Shown piece by piece: positions 36,357 through 45,842 of a stretch of DNA of 64,000 bases (its first letter is position 1; each line of letters opens with the position of its first letter). Origin of the DNA: Shewanella basaltis. Lineage in GTDB: Bacteria > Pseudomonadota > Gammaproteobacteria > Enterobacterales > Shewanellaceae. The notes below the pieces were generated by a model that was given only the letters and a program-made list of their open reading frames with translations, searched no databases and was not told the DNA's origin. The stretch is from positions 1 to 64,000 of the forward strand of contig NZ_JAKILA010000022.1 of assembly GCF_023283885.1 (NCBI RefSeq), in the 5' to 3' direction. The position numbers and the translations under genes were made by a program.

Positions 36357-36389
36357 AAAAAATGCCCATCGGTGATGGGCATTTTTTTT
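36357..36389 (+). terminator. Terminator after rraB
   Basis: AATGCCCATC and GATGGGCATT form a perfect 10-bp stem around GGT, with an A-run before and eight T after. It ends rraB transcription just before the MITE-like element. Confidence 0.9.
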
Positions 36390-36400
36390 GATAAAAGCGC

Positions 36401-36611
36401 GCTAACTAACCTCAGCTCTGGATAACAAACGCCTTTCAAGCAGTCCTTTGCCTTCCTCACTGCGTTGAATTAACTTGCAATAGGCTAGCTATTGACGCGT
36501 TAATTCGCCTTGTTAGCAAAACAAATCACAAGCTTGACAGTGGATTTTAGTCAATCTATTGATTTATATCGTTATCAATACATCTCTTATCCAGAGTTGA
36601 GGTTAACTAGC
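36401..36611. repeat. MITE-like interspersed element with 25-bp terminal inverted repeats
   Basis: The ends, 36401-36425 and 36587-36611, are inverted copies of each other matching at 22 of 25 positions, with outer core TAACCTCA(G/A)CTCTGGATAA. The roughly 160-base interior has no frame and no protein match, and contains short internal palindromes such as TGCGTTGAATTAA and TTAATTCGCC. The size, termini and absence of a transposase fit a non-autonomous miniature element. From memory, close relatives are scattered in Shewanella genomes. No target duplication is evident by eye. Confidence 0.65.
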
Positions 36612-36760
36612 CTGAAATTAGGGTAAGGGTATAATAAAAGTGTTCAACTACTTACTTGTTTACCTTATTGAGCAAAACAAATTCAAGTTTGAAAAGAGTT
36701 TACGCTAATACTTTGATATTAAGTGTTTTTTACCATTTTTTAACTTGAGTTTAGCTGAAT

Positions 36761-37717
36761 TTATTTAAACACCACGCTTTTGTTTCGTCCCTCTTGCTTT
36801 GCAGTATATAAGGCTTGATCTGCACCTGATAGCCAGCCAGAGCTATTTTCGAATGTTGAGCTCAGATCGTTTATCCCCAAACTCACCGTAACTTTAATGA
36901 GTCGGTTTTCAAATGTGACTTCAGACTCTTCAATGCGTTTTCTTAAGCGTTCGGTAAAGTGTAGTGCTTCTTCTGCGGTTGTCTGTGATAAGACGACAGC
37001 AAACTCTTCACCACCATATCGACCTGCACAATCTGTTTCTCGTAGGGATTGTTTTAAAAGATAGGCGATATGTTGAATGACTTTATCACCCGCAGGGTGG
37101 CCATATTTGTCGTTAACTTGTTTAAAGTTATCAATATCAATCATTACAAGTGATGATGTGTCGCCATAACGCGAATGGCGCTCAAATTCTTTTTCCATAC
37201 AAAGTTGCCAGTGGCGGCGGTTATGGAGTTGAGTTAACCCATCGGTTTGGCTGAGTTCTTTTAATTGCTCGTTGGCGGCCTTTAATTGCAATTTGTTGAC
37301 TGCAATATCGGTAACATCATAAACAATAATACTGATATGAGTGATTTGCCCTGTGAGCGATGCCAATGGCAGTAGAGTGATGTTTTGATACATAAAATCA
37401 GCTCGCCCAGTTACCGGCCGATAATTTTTAAACTTAAATACATACTCTCGTTGTTCCCAGCTGATAAAGGTGCGATTTTTTAATACAAAAACCGACTCCA
37501 TTTTTTGTTTTAGCCAGTCAGCAGGTAGTTCTGGAAATTTTTCAAACAGATTGTCGCCTTTAATTGAGTTGGGCGACACACCACTGTGGTTCTCCATAAA
37601 CCCATTCCACAGCTGAATATTATAGTCGCGATCGAGCACAACTAAACCGACCTCGATTGTTTGCACCATATCGATTAGCCAGTGGAGTTCATTCATCGCA
37701 CTTTGGTCATTAGACAT
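36761..37717 (-). CDS. Diguanylate cyclase with PAS domain
   Basis: A 318-residue cytosolic enzyme making cyclic di-GMP from two GTP. N-terminal PAS-like region (about 8-135: VVLDRDYNIQLWNGFMENHSG, PVTGRADFMYQNITLLPL), a linker helix, then the GGDEF domain: DGLTQLHNRRHW, VMIDIDNFKQVNDKYGHPAGD and GRYGGEEFAVVLS. GGEEF keeps the active site, and RETD five residues before it is the inhibitory I-site. It starts 17 bases after a REC-CheC gene on the same strand, so the two are probably co-transcribed and functionally linked. The PAS ligand is unknown. Confidence 0.93.
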   Translation of the reverse strand: MSNDQSAMNELHWLIDMVQTIEVGLVVLDRDYNIQLWNGFMENHSGVSPNSIKGDNLFEKFPELPADWLKQKMESVFVLKNRTFISWEQREYVFKFKNYRPVTGRADFMYQNITLLPLASLTGQITHISIIVYDVTDIAVNKLQLKAANEQLKELSQTDGLTQLHNRRHWQLCMEKEFERHSRYGDTSSLVMIDIDNFKQVNDKYGHPAGDKVIQHIAYLLKQSLRETDCAGRYGGEEFAVVLSQTTAEEALHFTERLRKRIEESEVTFENRLIKVTVSLGINDLSSTFENSSGWLSGADQALYTAKQEGRNKSVVFK

Positions 37718-37734
37718 AATAAGATTATCCAGCG

Positions 37735-38730
37735 TTAGTCGAGTAAGTAGCCGAGCTTGTAGTTAAGCGTAGGGATTGAGTCTTCTGTAAATAACAGGAG
37801 TAAGTCGCATTGAATATTATAATCTTCAATGCGGTAATTGATTTCCATCGCTAAAGTGCGTTGCCATTTTTCGGAGTTATCATGAATGAGCTCATTAACA
37901 CTGCAGTGTCTGCCAAGAACCACTGGATGCGCCTGGCTAAATTTCATGTCGAGTTGCTCTGAGACTCCATTTAAAAAGGCACCAATGAGCACATTACCTG
38001 TGTCCATCATCACTTCAATTTCGGTATTCATATCATTTGGGTTTTCTAAGCCCATTAATTTTGCCATGTCTTCAAAGCTTGAATCATGAAATAGCAACAG
38101 GGCTTCTCCCGCAATACCAGCGCCAATAAAACCCTGGCAAAGCCCAGATACCGTTGAACTTTGCTCTGTTGCTTTGAGTGCCATTGTCAGCTCACTCACT
38201 TCCAAAACATTAACATTAGGAATAGGTAACAATACGAATACATCAAGTAATTTGGCTAATAAATCAGCAGCCCGGCCCATCGCCACGTTGGCGATTTCTT
38301 GACATGCGTCGCGCATATCAACTTTAACCATTGGAGTTTCGTCTGCTTTATTGCCTTGGGTGAGGGTGAGAATGCCGTATTCTTGTAAAATGTTACTGAT
38401 GGCGTCAGCACTAACTGGCTTTTGAATAAAGTCGAGCGCACCTAGCGCTTTAACGCGTTCGTGAGCTTTAATTTGAATATCGCCTGAAACCACAATAATC
38501 AGAGCTGGGAGATCTTGTTTTTGAACGGCTTGAAGCACTTCGTATCCGTCCATGACTGGCATGTTAAGGTCAAGAAATACAATTTCGCCTTTACCTGCAC
38601 GTATGACCTCAAGGCCTTCTGCGCCGTTTGTGGCATAGCTAATTTCAACGTCCCAGTCTTTGGGAAGGGTTCGTGCCATTTGTTTTCTGGCTAAAGCAGA
38701 GTCATCGCATATCAATATTGGTATGGTCAT
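37735..38730 (-). CDS. Response regulator with CheC-like phosphatase domain
   Basis: A 331-residue protein. N-terminal receiver (about 1-120): ILICDDSALARKQMARTL, FLDLNMPVMDG with the phosphoacceptor Asp, VVSGD and FIQKPVSA are all intact. The C-terminal part (about 135-331) resembles CheC/CheX phosphatases: DACQEIANVAMGRAADLL carries the Glu-x2-Asn active motif, and a second related element MMDTGNVLIGAFLNGVSEQL follows. It may dephosphorylate CheY-like proteins or itself. Placed before a diguanylate cyclase, it may tie chemotaxis-type signalling to c-di-GMP; that is inferred. Confidence 0.88.
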   Translation of the reverse strand: MTIPILICDDSALARKQMARTLPKDWDVEISYATNGAEGLEVIRAGKGEIVFLDLNMPVMDGYEVLQAVQKQDLPALIIVVSGDIQIKAHERVKALGALDFIQKPVSADAISNILQEYGILTLTQGNKADETPMVKVDMRDACQEIANVAMGRAADLLAKLLDVFVLLPIPNVNVLEVSELTMALKATEQSSTVSGLCQGFIGAGIAGEALLLFHDSSFEDMAKLMGLENPNDMNTEIEVMMDTGNVLIGAFLNGVSEQLDMKFSQAHPVVLGRHCSVNELIHDNSEKWQRTLAMEINYRIEDYNIQCDLLLLFTEDSIPTLNYKLGYLLD

Positions 38731-39102
38731 TGTGGCATGTATTCCTTAATTCGCCTTTCAAAAAAGCACTCTTAAAAGTTATCGCAAGCGGTGCGAGGCG
38801 TTATCGTTATTATTAAGACGTTTACAGTATCACGTCTTTGAATTTTTATTATACGTAATTGTTAACAGAATGGACACACAACCATGATCAAAAAAACATT
38901 TTTATAACATAAGTGTGGTGTCGTTCTCAGTTGCTAACTTGTTACTCATCGGAGTTGAATGAGCGATTGATGCAAGTTGCTCTGTTTACGTCAGTTAATC
39001 ATAACGATTGTGATAATACTCTATGAATCTTATTACTATTCGACAGATAGTCCATTTATGTTAACCTTAAAACTGGACTGACCAGCTACGCGGAAACCAT
39101 TT
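38731..39102. other. Intergenic region with divergent promoters
   Basis: About 370 bases separate the REC-CheC gene from the crotonase gene. It is AT-rich with several TTATTA-type tracts, and no frame or RNA hairpin was recognised. The main feature is the FadR-like site near its right end (listed separately). Confidence 0.4.
39071..39087 (+). promoter_or_regulatory. FadR-like operator
   Basis: AACTGGACTGACCAGCT closely resembles the FadR operator palindrome (compare E. coli fadB ATCTGGTACGACCAGAT), with CTGG and CCAG arms spaced by five bases. It sits 15 bases upstream of the crotonase ATG, a repressing position. FadR releases DNA when it binds long-chain acyl-CoA. No FadR gene is in this window. 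Confidence 0.6.
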
Positions 39103-39909
39103 ATGGAAAAGGACTTAGTTAAGCTTAGTATTGAACATGGCATTGCGCATGTTTGTTTAAACCGACCGAGCAAAATAAATGCACTCAGTTATGAGATGTT
39201 TACCTCAATTGACAAGGTGATTAAACGGCTGGGCAATGATAAAAGTGTTAATGCGGTGATTTTATCTGGCGCTGAAGGGAATTTCTGTTCTGGTTTAGAT
39301 GTTAAAAGCGTGGCTAATTCGCCCAGTAAAGCGATAAAACTACTGTTTAAGTGGCTACCGGGTAATGCAAATTTGGCTCAACGAGTGTCTTTAGGCTGGC
39401 AGCGTTTGCCCATTCCAGTGATTGCTGTATTAGAGGGCTGTTGTTATGGCGGCGGCACTCAAATCGCCCTGGGTGCTGATATTCGTATTGCTTCACCTGA
39501 GTGTAAATTATCGATTATGGAAGCGAAGTGGGGGCTTGTTCCCGACATGGCAGGGTTAGTTGCATTGCGGCAGATTATGCCAAAAGATAAAGCGTTAATG
39601 TTGACCTACACGGCTGATATTTTAAATGCCACACAAGCGCTTGAGTTGGGTTTGATTAGCCAGATAAGCAACACACCTTATGACGCCGCCCTTGAGCTAG
39701 CCAATCACATTATGCGGACTTCTCCCGATGCTAATGCCGCGATTAAACGTAGTATCAATCAAAGCTGGACTGGGTCGGTCCGCAGCTTGTTAGCACGTGA
39801 GTCATTAAGCCAAATCCGTTTACTCCTTGGGAAAAATCGAGTGATTGCGGCTATTCGGCAAACCAAACAGCCAGACAAGCCGTACCGTTCGAGACAATCT
39901 TGGTGGTAA
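39103..39909 (+). CDS. Enoyl-CoA hydratase/isomerase (crotonase) family protein
   Basis: A 268-residue acyl-CoA enzyme. Crotonase motifs: HVCLNRPSKINALSYEMF, ILSGAEGNFCSGLDVKSV (oxyanion-hole region), LEGCCYGGGTQIALGADIRIAS and the catalytic acid region MEAKWGLVPDMAG. It ends in a basic tail RSRQSWW. The exact reaction (hydration, isomerisation or other) cannot be read. A FadR-like operator just upstream suggests a role in fatty acid degradation. It is convergent with the DUF3530 gene. Confidence 0.88.
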   Translation: MEKDLVKLSIEHGIAHVCLNRPSKINALSYEMFTSIDKVIKRLGNDKSVNAVILSGAEGNFCSGLDVKSVANSPSKAIKLLFKWLPGNANLAQRVSLGWQRLPIPVIAVLEGCCYGGGTQIALGADIRIASPECKLSIMEAKWGLVPDMAGLVALRQIMPKDKALMLTYTADILNATQALELGLISQISNTPYDAALELANHIMRTSPDANAAIKRSINQSWTGSVRSLLARESLSQIRLLLGKNRVIAAIRQTKQPDKPYRSRQSWW

Positions 39910-39936
39910 TTGCGGCGCGTGGTTTATTACGGCGTA

Positions 39937-40809
39937 CTATCTTCCGATAACCGTTCTTGCAAAGCCTTCAATTTGATTGAGGGCCTCCTCCCAGCCACTT
40001 GGGTTGCTAAAATCTAAACTCATTTGATATTGACGATAATAGCGTGGAGGCTTCACTTGGTTGTAATTGAGCCGGGTAGGAGCCTCTGCTATCGCAATTG
40101 GATGGGCGTCTTGTGATTGAATATCCAAAATGGGCAATGACATAGTGACCAGTTGTTCTGCTATGGACTTACGCTGACTTTGCGGATCAATTAAATACTC
40201 AAATTCGCGGTACGGGTTAACCACCACAAATACATCTGGCATGGGGATTTTCTTATCATAAAGTAAGTTGGTCACCATCCCTGCGCTGTCATCTATGGCG
40301 ACGAGAATGTTTGATCCTGGGAATAAGCCGACTGTTGAACCGAGCTGATTGATTGCTTCGCTTAGCGCAGCTTGTTGAAAGTTACGTAATTCGAGTAGTT
40401 GTTCTGAGGTGTACTTAGGGGTACTTTTGTTGGTACTTAGCGTTATTTGTTCGCTACCTGCTTTGCTAATATCTTCAGGTTGGGTGGCATAGTTTGGCCG
40501 ATACAGCCCTTTGGCTGGGGTTAAACTGATGCTGGCCCAGCCGCGAGGATTGATGTGAGTGCGCAGGTAACTGGCTAAGCCATTGGCATCAGCACTCGTG
40601 TCCGATGGGCCAATAATTGTCACAGAGCCAAATTGTTTTTTACTCTGCCATGAACGAACCAGCACTTCAGATTGCTTGCCATCAACAGTAATAAACTTAA
40701 TTTCATTGCTGTTTACGTGAGTGTATTTGGTTTGTGCACTCGCCGTGGGAACCTGTGCCCAAAGTCCTAAGATGACAATGACGATATGGCAAATCTGTTT
40801 CACTTGCAC
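39937..40809 (-). CDS. DUF3530 family alpha/beta-hydrolase-like protein
   Basis: A 290-residue exported protein of the DUF3530 family: signal peptide ending near ASAQ, SVTIIGPSDTSADANGLASYLRTHINPRGWASISL, a linker (about 110-145) and a C-terminal core with NILVAIDDSAGM and DVFVVVNPYRE. The fold looks like alpha/beta hydrolase, with DDSAG at the nucleophile elbow (not a classic GxSxG). The start is ambiguous: GTG 40809 has GCAGAGG at good spacing, while a TTG at 40827 is also open. Function unknown. Confidence 0.7.
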   Translation of the reverse strand: MQVKQICHIVIVILGLWAQVPTASAQTKYTHVNSNEIKFITVDGKQSEVLVRSWQSKKQFGSVTIIGPSDTSADANGLASYLRTHINPRGWASISLTPAKGLYRPNYATQPEDISKAGSEQITLSTNKSTPKYTSEQLLELRNFQQAALSEAINQLGSTVGLFPGSNILVAIDDSAGMVTNLLYDKKIPMPDVFVVVNPYREFEYLIDPQSQRKSIAEQLVTMSLPILDIQSQDAHPIAIAEAPTRLNYNQVKPPRYYRQYQMSLDFSNPSGWEEALNQIEGFARTVIGR

Positions 40810-40884
40810 AAAAACCTCTGCAACCAATAATCTAATACCATCACTTATTAACGTGCAATGGTATAAATAGCAAATTTTAAAACA

Positions 40885-40910
40885 ATAATGCCCTGAAAAC
40901 AGGGCATTAT
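40885..40910 (-). terminator. Terminator after rapA
   Basis: ATAATGCCCTG and CAGGGCATTAT form a perfect 11-bp stem around AAAA, with T-rich sequence beyond it on the minus strand, about 35 bases past the rapA stop. Confidence 0.85.
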
Positions 40911-40945
40911 CAAAGTACTAAATGTTATCCCTTGGTTTTTAGGGG

Positions 40946-43852
40946 TTAAACGTGGCTCACTAATACCATGCGGATAGCATCAAGTTGTAACTGGCTGTTG
41001 TCCATGTACTCGGTTAGCTCGACCATTTGGTTGCGAATGTAGTCTAGCTCATCTTCGCGAATGTTCGGGTTAACCGCTTTGAGGGCTTCAAGTCGTTCAA
41101 GCTCACCAGTTAATTGTTGGGTCATTTTAGCGCGCGCATCTGTGACTAATTCACCAAGTGCTTGTTTGGCATGTTCTTCACCTTTAGCAAATAGTGGATG
41201 CAGTATTGGTTGTGACGCATTGACGAGCTTACTGGCAATGTGTCGATTAACTGCGCTAAGTTGCTTGTCAAAGCTGGCGTAATCCACTTTATCGGCCATG
41301 TTGAGGCCGTTTTTATCGAGCAATACTCGGATAGGCGTCGGTGGCAAATAACGGTACAGCTGTGTTGATTTAGGGGCCGATGCATCAGCCATGTAGATCA
41401 ACTCTAAAAATAATGTGCCTGCTGGCAGCGCTTTATTTTTAAGGATGGCCACACTTGTCGTGCCGGTTTCTGAACCTGTAATTAAGTCTAGGCCCGTTTG
41501 CACCAAAGGATGTTCTTGCGAGATAAAGGCTATATCGTCACGCGACAATGCGGTATTTCGATCAAAGGTGACCGTCACGCCATCTTCATGTAGGCCAGGA
41601 TAGGTTGGAAACATCATGTGCTCGCTAGGGCGCAAAATGATTGAGTTTTCACCGCGATCTTCTTGGTCTACACCAATAATGTCCCATAAACGGATCACCG
41701 AACCAATTAATTGGGTGTCGTTGTCGCTGTCTGACAAGCGCTGAACTAATCTATTGGCACGCTCACCACCATGAGAGTTGATTTCGAGCAGTTTATCGCG
41801 GCCTTGTTCCATGGCATGTTTGAGCTCTTTATAACGATGTTGCGTATGGTTAAGTAATTGCACCATGGCGTCTTCGTCATCGTTGCTGAGCACGTTGATG
41901 AGTTCATCTGCAAATTCACCAAATAACACATGGCCACTGGGGCAGGTTAATTCAAATGAATTAAGGCCTTCATGGTACCAACGCATTAAACGTTCTTGCG
42001 CTGTGTCGCGTAAGTAAGGCAAATGGATTTGAATATCGTTTTGCTGGCCAATCCGGTCTAAACGACCGATACGCTGCTCAAGTAAGTCTGGGTTGAGCGG
42101 CAAATCAAACAACACTAGATGGCTGGCAAACTGGAAGTTACGCCCTTCAGAACCGATTTCAGAGCAAATAAGTGCCTGTGCGCCGCCTTCTTCTTGGGCA
42201 AAATAAGCGCCGGCTTTATCACGCTCAATAATGGACATGCCTTCGTGGAATACGGTGGCTTGAATCCCCTCGCGAGTTCGTAGGGCTTCCTCAAGGCTTA
42301 ATGCCGTTTCGGCTTGGCTGGCGATAATCAGTACTTTTTTACTGCGATGCGACTTTAAGAAATCGATTAGCCAATCGACCCTTGGGTCAAACTTCCACCA
42401 ACTGGCATTGTCGTTTTCAAAGGCCTGGTAAAGCTTCTCTGGACTTAACGCTTGCACAGCCTTTGCTTGAGCTGTTTTTGCGCTGCCCATCATGGCATTA
42501 ACCCGCTCGGCGGTAATGTATTGCTCGGGCATGTCTTGTGGATAGGCGTTAAATAAACGCTTAGGGAAACCCTTTACCGAGGCACGGCTGTTACGGTAAA
42601 GCACGCGGCCTGTACCGTGACGGTCTAACAATTCTTGTAATAGCTCTTGGCGCGCCGCTTGTTGTAGCTCGCTATCAACGTCTTTGGCCTGAATTAAGCG
42701 AATGCTTGGCTCAATGTCTTTCTCACTGAGTAATTCAGTTAAGCTGTTTATGGCACTGTCTGGCAGCTTAGCGTTTTTGCTCAGTGCTTCGGCGGCATCG
42801 GCAACGTCTTTGTAGCTCGACTCTTCTGCTAAAAATGCGTCGTAATCGTAAAAGCGATCCGGATCGAGCAAACGTAAACGCGCAAAGTGACTTTGATGGC
42901 CTAATTGATCGGGGGTTGCGGTGAGTAGCAATACCCCCGGCACCACTTCACTCAAGGCTTCAACGATTTGGTAGGCACGGCTTGGCGCGTCTTCAGACCA
43001 TTCTAAGTGATGGGCTTCGTCAACTACCATTAAGTCCCAGTCAGCGTCTAAGGCTTGTTCTAGGCGCTTTTTCTTGCGCAGTAGGTCAAGTGAGCAAATG
43101 ATCAATTGCTCGGTATAAAACGGGTTGTCGTTGTCGGCATAAGCTTCAACACAGCGGTCTTCGTCAAAAACTGAAAAACGCAGGTTAAAGCGGCGCAGCA
43201 TTTCAACTAACCACTGATGGCGCAGTGTGTCTGGCACAATAATTAAAATACGCTCAGCGCGACCGGTTAATAGTTGCTGATGAATAATTAAGCCTGCTTC
43301 AATGGTTTTCCCTAACCCCACTTCATCGGCCAGCAATACACGCGGCGCATAACGGCGGCCAACTTCGTGAGCAATCCACTGCTGATGAGCAATCAAACCC
43401 ACGCGCGGGCCTTGTTGGCCTAATAAATCTGATGTGGCTAATTTATGGCGTAATAACTGGCATTGGTAACGCACACCAAAACGCTCTAAGCGATCAATTT
43501 GCCCAGCAAACAAGCGATCTTGTGGTTTGTTAAAACGAATGTTATGGCTGAGCATTGTTTCGCGTAGGCTAACGTTTTCTTGGGTATCGCTGTGAATACC
43601 ATGATAAATCACCAGTTGGTTTTTTTCTTCAACCTCGTTAATGGTGATACTCCAGCCTTCACCGCTTTCAACAGTGTCACCGGGGTTAAAGATAACCCGA
43701 GTTAAGGGGGCTTCACTGCGAGAAAACATCCGGTTTTCTCCAGTGGCAGGGAACAGCAGCGTAACCATGCGGCCTTCAATTTGAACGACGGTTCCTAATC
43801 CGAGCTCCGACTCGGTATCACTAATCCAGCGTTGACCTAAAGCAAAAGGCAT
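40946..43852 (-). CDS. rapA: RNA polymerase-associated protein RapA
   Basis: A 968-residue SWI2/SNF2 ATPase that recycles RNA polymerase. N-terminal Tudor-like domains [23 protein letters not shown] and [15 protein letters not shown]; helicase motif [18 protein letters not shown], motif [12 protein letters not shown], motif [14 protein letters not shown], motif [16 protein letters not shown] and [14 protein letters not shown]-terminal RapA-specific region ending [13 protein letters not shown] ([11 protein letters not shown]). Full family length. It has its own terminator. Confidence 0.97.
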   Translation of the reverse strand: MPFALGQRWISDTESELGLGTVVQIEGRMVTLLFPATGENRMFSRSEAPLTRVIFNPGDTVESGEGWSITINEVEEKNQLVIYHGIHSDTQENVSLRETMLSHNIRFNKPQDRLFAGQIDRLERFGVRYQCQLLRHKLATSDLLGQQGPRVGLIAHQQWIAHEVGRRYAPRVLLADEVGLGKTIEAGLIIHQQLLTGRAERILIIVPDTLRHQWLVEMLRRFNLRFSVFDEDRCVEAYADNDNPFYTEQLIICSLDLLRKKKRLEQALDADWDLMVVDEAHHLEWSEDAPSRAYQIVEALSEVVPGVLLLTATPDQLGHQSHFARLRLLDPDRFYDYDAFLAEESSYKDVADAAEALSKNAKLPDSAINSLTELLSEKDIEPSIRLIQAKDVDSELQQAARQELLQELLDRHGTGRVLYRNSRASVKGFPKRLFNAYPQDMPEQYITAERVNAMMGSAKTAQAKAVQALSPEKLYQAFENDNASWWKFDPRVDWLIDFLKSHRSKKVLIIASQAETALSLEEALRTREGIQATVFHEGMSIIERDKAGAYFAQEEGGAQALICSEIGSEGRNFQFASHLVLFDLPLNPDLLEQRIGRLDRIGQQNDIQIHLPYLRDTAQERLMRWYHEGLNSFELTCPSGHVLFGEFADELINVLSNDDEDAMVQLLNHTQHRYKELKHAMEQGRDKLLEINSHGGERANRLVQRLSDSDNDTQLIGSVIRLWDIIGVDQEDRGENSIILRPSEHMMFPTYPGLHEDGVTVTFDRNTALSRDDIAFISQEHPLVQTGLDLITGSETGTTSVAILKNKALPAGTLFLELIYMADASAPKSTQLYRYLPPTPIRVLLDKNGLNMADKVDYASFDKQLSAVNRHIASKLVNASQPILHPLFAKGEEHAKQALGELVTDARAKMTQQLTGELERLEALKAVNPNIREDELDYIRNQMVELTEYMDNSQLQLDAIRMVLVSHV

Positions 43853-44195
43853 CTTTTATTCTCTATTTGAAGCAGGGGAAACAAAAAGGGGGCGTATGTT
43901 AAACCAAACCCATGCAGATTGAAATTCTAGCATCGATTTATCTATTAGTTGGGTGTTTTTGCAACAGACTGACATTTGTGTGTCACATTGACGTCATAGT
44001 GTGGAGTTGATAATTATTTTATTGAGTTATGACTGAGCTGGTGCCATAGTCATTTTAGGCACGTTATGAGTTATGTGAATTGTTCATGACTATGCATAAG
44101 GCCTGTTTTCAATAATGAAATAAATTATCCCTTTTATGTTATGCGTTTAGGTAGATAAGTTGATGTCAATTAATTGAGAGCACACTGGAGGCGCC
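43853..44195. other. Intergenic region between divergent rapA and phoH-type genes
   Basis: About 340 bases. TTGACG at 43988-43993, 17 bases before TAATTA at 44011-44016, is a weak promoter candidate for the PhoH-type gene. I see no operator, RNA or open frame of note. Confidence 0.35.
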
Positions 44196-45590
44196 ATGGA
44201 ACAAAACGACAAAAAGTTGTTTGTACTGGATACCAACGTGTTACTGCATGAACCTTTAGCGATATATTCGTTTAAAGAACATGACGTAATTATTCCGATG
44301 ACTGTGTTAGAAGAGCTCGACAGTATTAAAGATAGAAAACGCGATGTGAGTCGCGATGCACGGGTCGCCATTAGGGCGTTAGAAGATATACTCGGTGGCC
44401 CCACCACTCCGGAACAAATTTTAAAAGGCGTTGCCTTACCCACCCGCGAAGAACACACTGAAGTCTCTGGTCATTTGTCTATATTTCCTGATCACCAAGT
44501 CGAATTTATCATTGGCTCTTTACCGGGCGATAATAACGATAACCGCATTATCAATACCGCGCTGCATTTACAAAAGATTCATTTTCCGCGAACCGTCGTA
44601 CTGGTGACGAAAGACATCAATATGCGCTTAAAGGCAAAAGGTGCCGGTATTGAGCGTGTTGAAGACTACCGAACAGACCAACTGATTGATGACATCCGCT
44701 TTTTGGCCAAAGGCTTTTATCAGTTTTCGGGGGATTTTTGGCAAAACGTGGATAAAGTCTCGACAGAGCGTAAAGGCCGACACACTGTGCATCAGGTGCC
44801 ACTGGATCACTTAGGTCATGAAAACTATTACCTTAACCAATATCTTATTGATGAAGGGTCTGACTTTTGTGGTCGTGTCGCCAGTAAAACAGATAAACAT
44901 CTAGAGATTATAGATCGCGGCCGCGATCGTTTACTGCACCATGAAGCATGGGGGGTTAAGCCTAAAAATATTTATCAAGGTATGGCGCTCGATGCTTTGC
45001 TTGACCCTGACATCGAATTGGTTATTTTAACCGGCCCTGCTGGATGCGGTAAAACCTTACTGGCCATGGCGGCAGCCCTTGAACTAGTGGTAGAACGTAA
45101 CTTGTATGACAAGGTGATCGTGACTCGTAACACGCCAGAAATAGCAGAATCAATAGGTTTTTTGCCCGGCACCGAAGAAGAGAAAATGGCGCCATGGTTA
45201 GCGGCAATTACTGACACGCTTGAGGTCTTGCATAAAAATGATGTCAACCCTAGTGGCAGTGTGAATTACATTATGGAAAAAGCCAACATTCAATTTAAGT
45301 CGATTAACTTTATGCGTGGGCGTTCGATTCAAAATTCTGTTGTACTTTTAGATGAATGCCAAAATTTAACTGCCTCGCAAATTAAAACCATGATCACCCG
45401 TATGGGTGAGGGCACCAAACTGATTTGCAGTGGTAACTTAGCGCAAATTGATTCAACTTATCTTACTGCCGTAACATCAGGTTTAACCTACATAGTGGAA
45501 CGTTTTAAAGATTTTGAAGGAAGTGCAAACATTTACTTAAATGGGGTGGTGCGTTCACGTTTAGCAGAGTTTGCTGAAGAGCATTTATAG
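44196..45590 (+). CDS. PIN-PhoH fusion ATPase (PhoH family)
   Basis: A 464-residue protein. PIN nuclease-like domain (about 1-140): LFVLDTNVLLHEP, VLEELDSIKDRKRDVSRDARVAIR and VLVTKDINMRLKAKGAG keep the acidic residues of the fold. The C-terminal PhoH domain (about 230-464) has Walker A ILTGPAGCGKTLLAMAA, RGRSIQNSVVLLDECQN (Walker B) and MITRMGEGTKLICSGN. PIN-PhoH proteins act as RNA-related ATPases/helicases. GGAGG lies before the start. No toxin-antitoxin partner is next to it. Confidence 0.92.
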   Translation: MEQNDKKLFVLDTNVLLHEPLAIYSFKEHDVIIPMTVLEELDSIKDRKRDVSRDARVAIRALEDILGGPTTPEQILKGVALPTREEHTEVSGHLSIFPDHQVEFIIGSLPGDNNDNRIINTALHLQKIHFPRTVVLVTKDINMRLKAKGAGIERVEDYRTDQLIDDIRFLAKGFYQFSGDFWQNVDKVSTERKGRHTVHQVPLDHLGHENYYLNQYLIDEGSDFCGRVASKTDKHLEIIDRGRDRLLHHEAWGVKPKNIYQGMALDALLDPDIELVILTGPAGCGKTLLAMAAALELVVERNLYDKVIVTRNTPEIAESIGFLPGTEEEKMAPWLAAITDTLEVLHKNDVNPSGSVNYIMEKANIQFKSINFMRGRSIQNSVVLLDECQNLTASQIKTMITRMGEGTKLICSGNLAQIDSTYLTAVTSGLTYIVERFKDFEGSANIYLNGVVRSRLAEFAEEHL

Positions 45591-45628
45591 CCCATCACTT
45601 AGGAGTAACAGACCCCTAAGTCTTGTTC

Positions 45629-45671
45629 AAATAAGGTTACTTTGGTGACCTTATTTATTTTTATTTGTATT
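45629..45671 (+). terminator. Terminator after PhoH-family gene
   Basis: AAATAAGGTTAC and GTGACCTTATTT form a 12-bp stem (one wobble pair) around TTTG with a long T-rich tail. A separate short palindrome (ACTTAGG...CCTAAGT) lies just before it. Confidence 0.85.
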
Positions 45672-45842
45672 TTACACTATGATGACATAAACGTTATTGA
45701 GGTTGGACAAGTCGTAAATAGGCCATTAATCCATGTGCTTGAGCTTATCTTCCTGATATCATGACGATTCATTTTTTTATTGCCTATTTTTGGTGTTATT
45801 CGTTCGGCAGCGCACCATTTTCCGCTGTATCAAGGGTTGTTA

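Noticed and set aside
36401..36611. CRISPR or tRNA-linked attachment site
   Set aside because: There are no repeated spacers or tRNA; the element is explained by one pair of inverted ends.
42000..43000. Second helicase gene inside rapA
   Set aside because: All helicase motifs fall in the single rapA frame, full length and unbroken.
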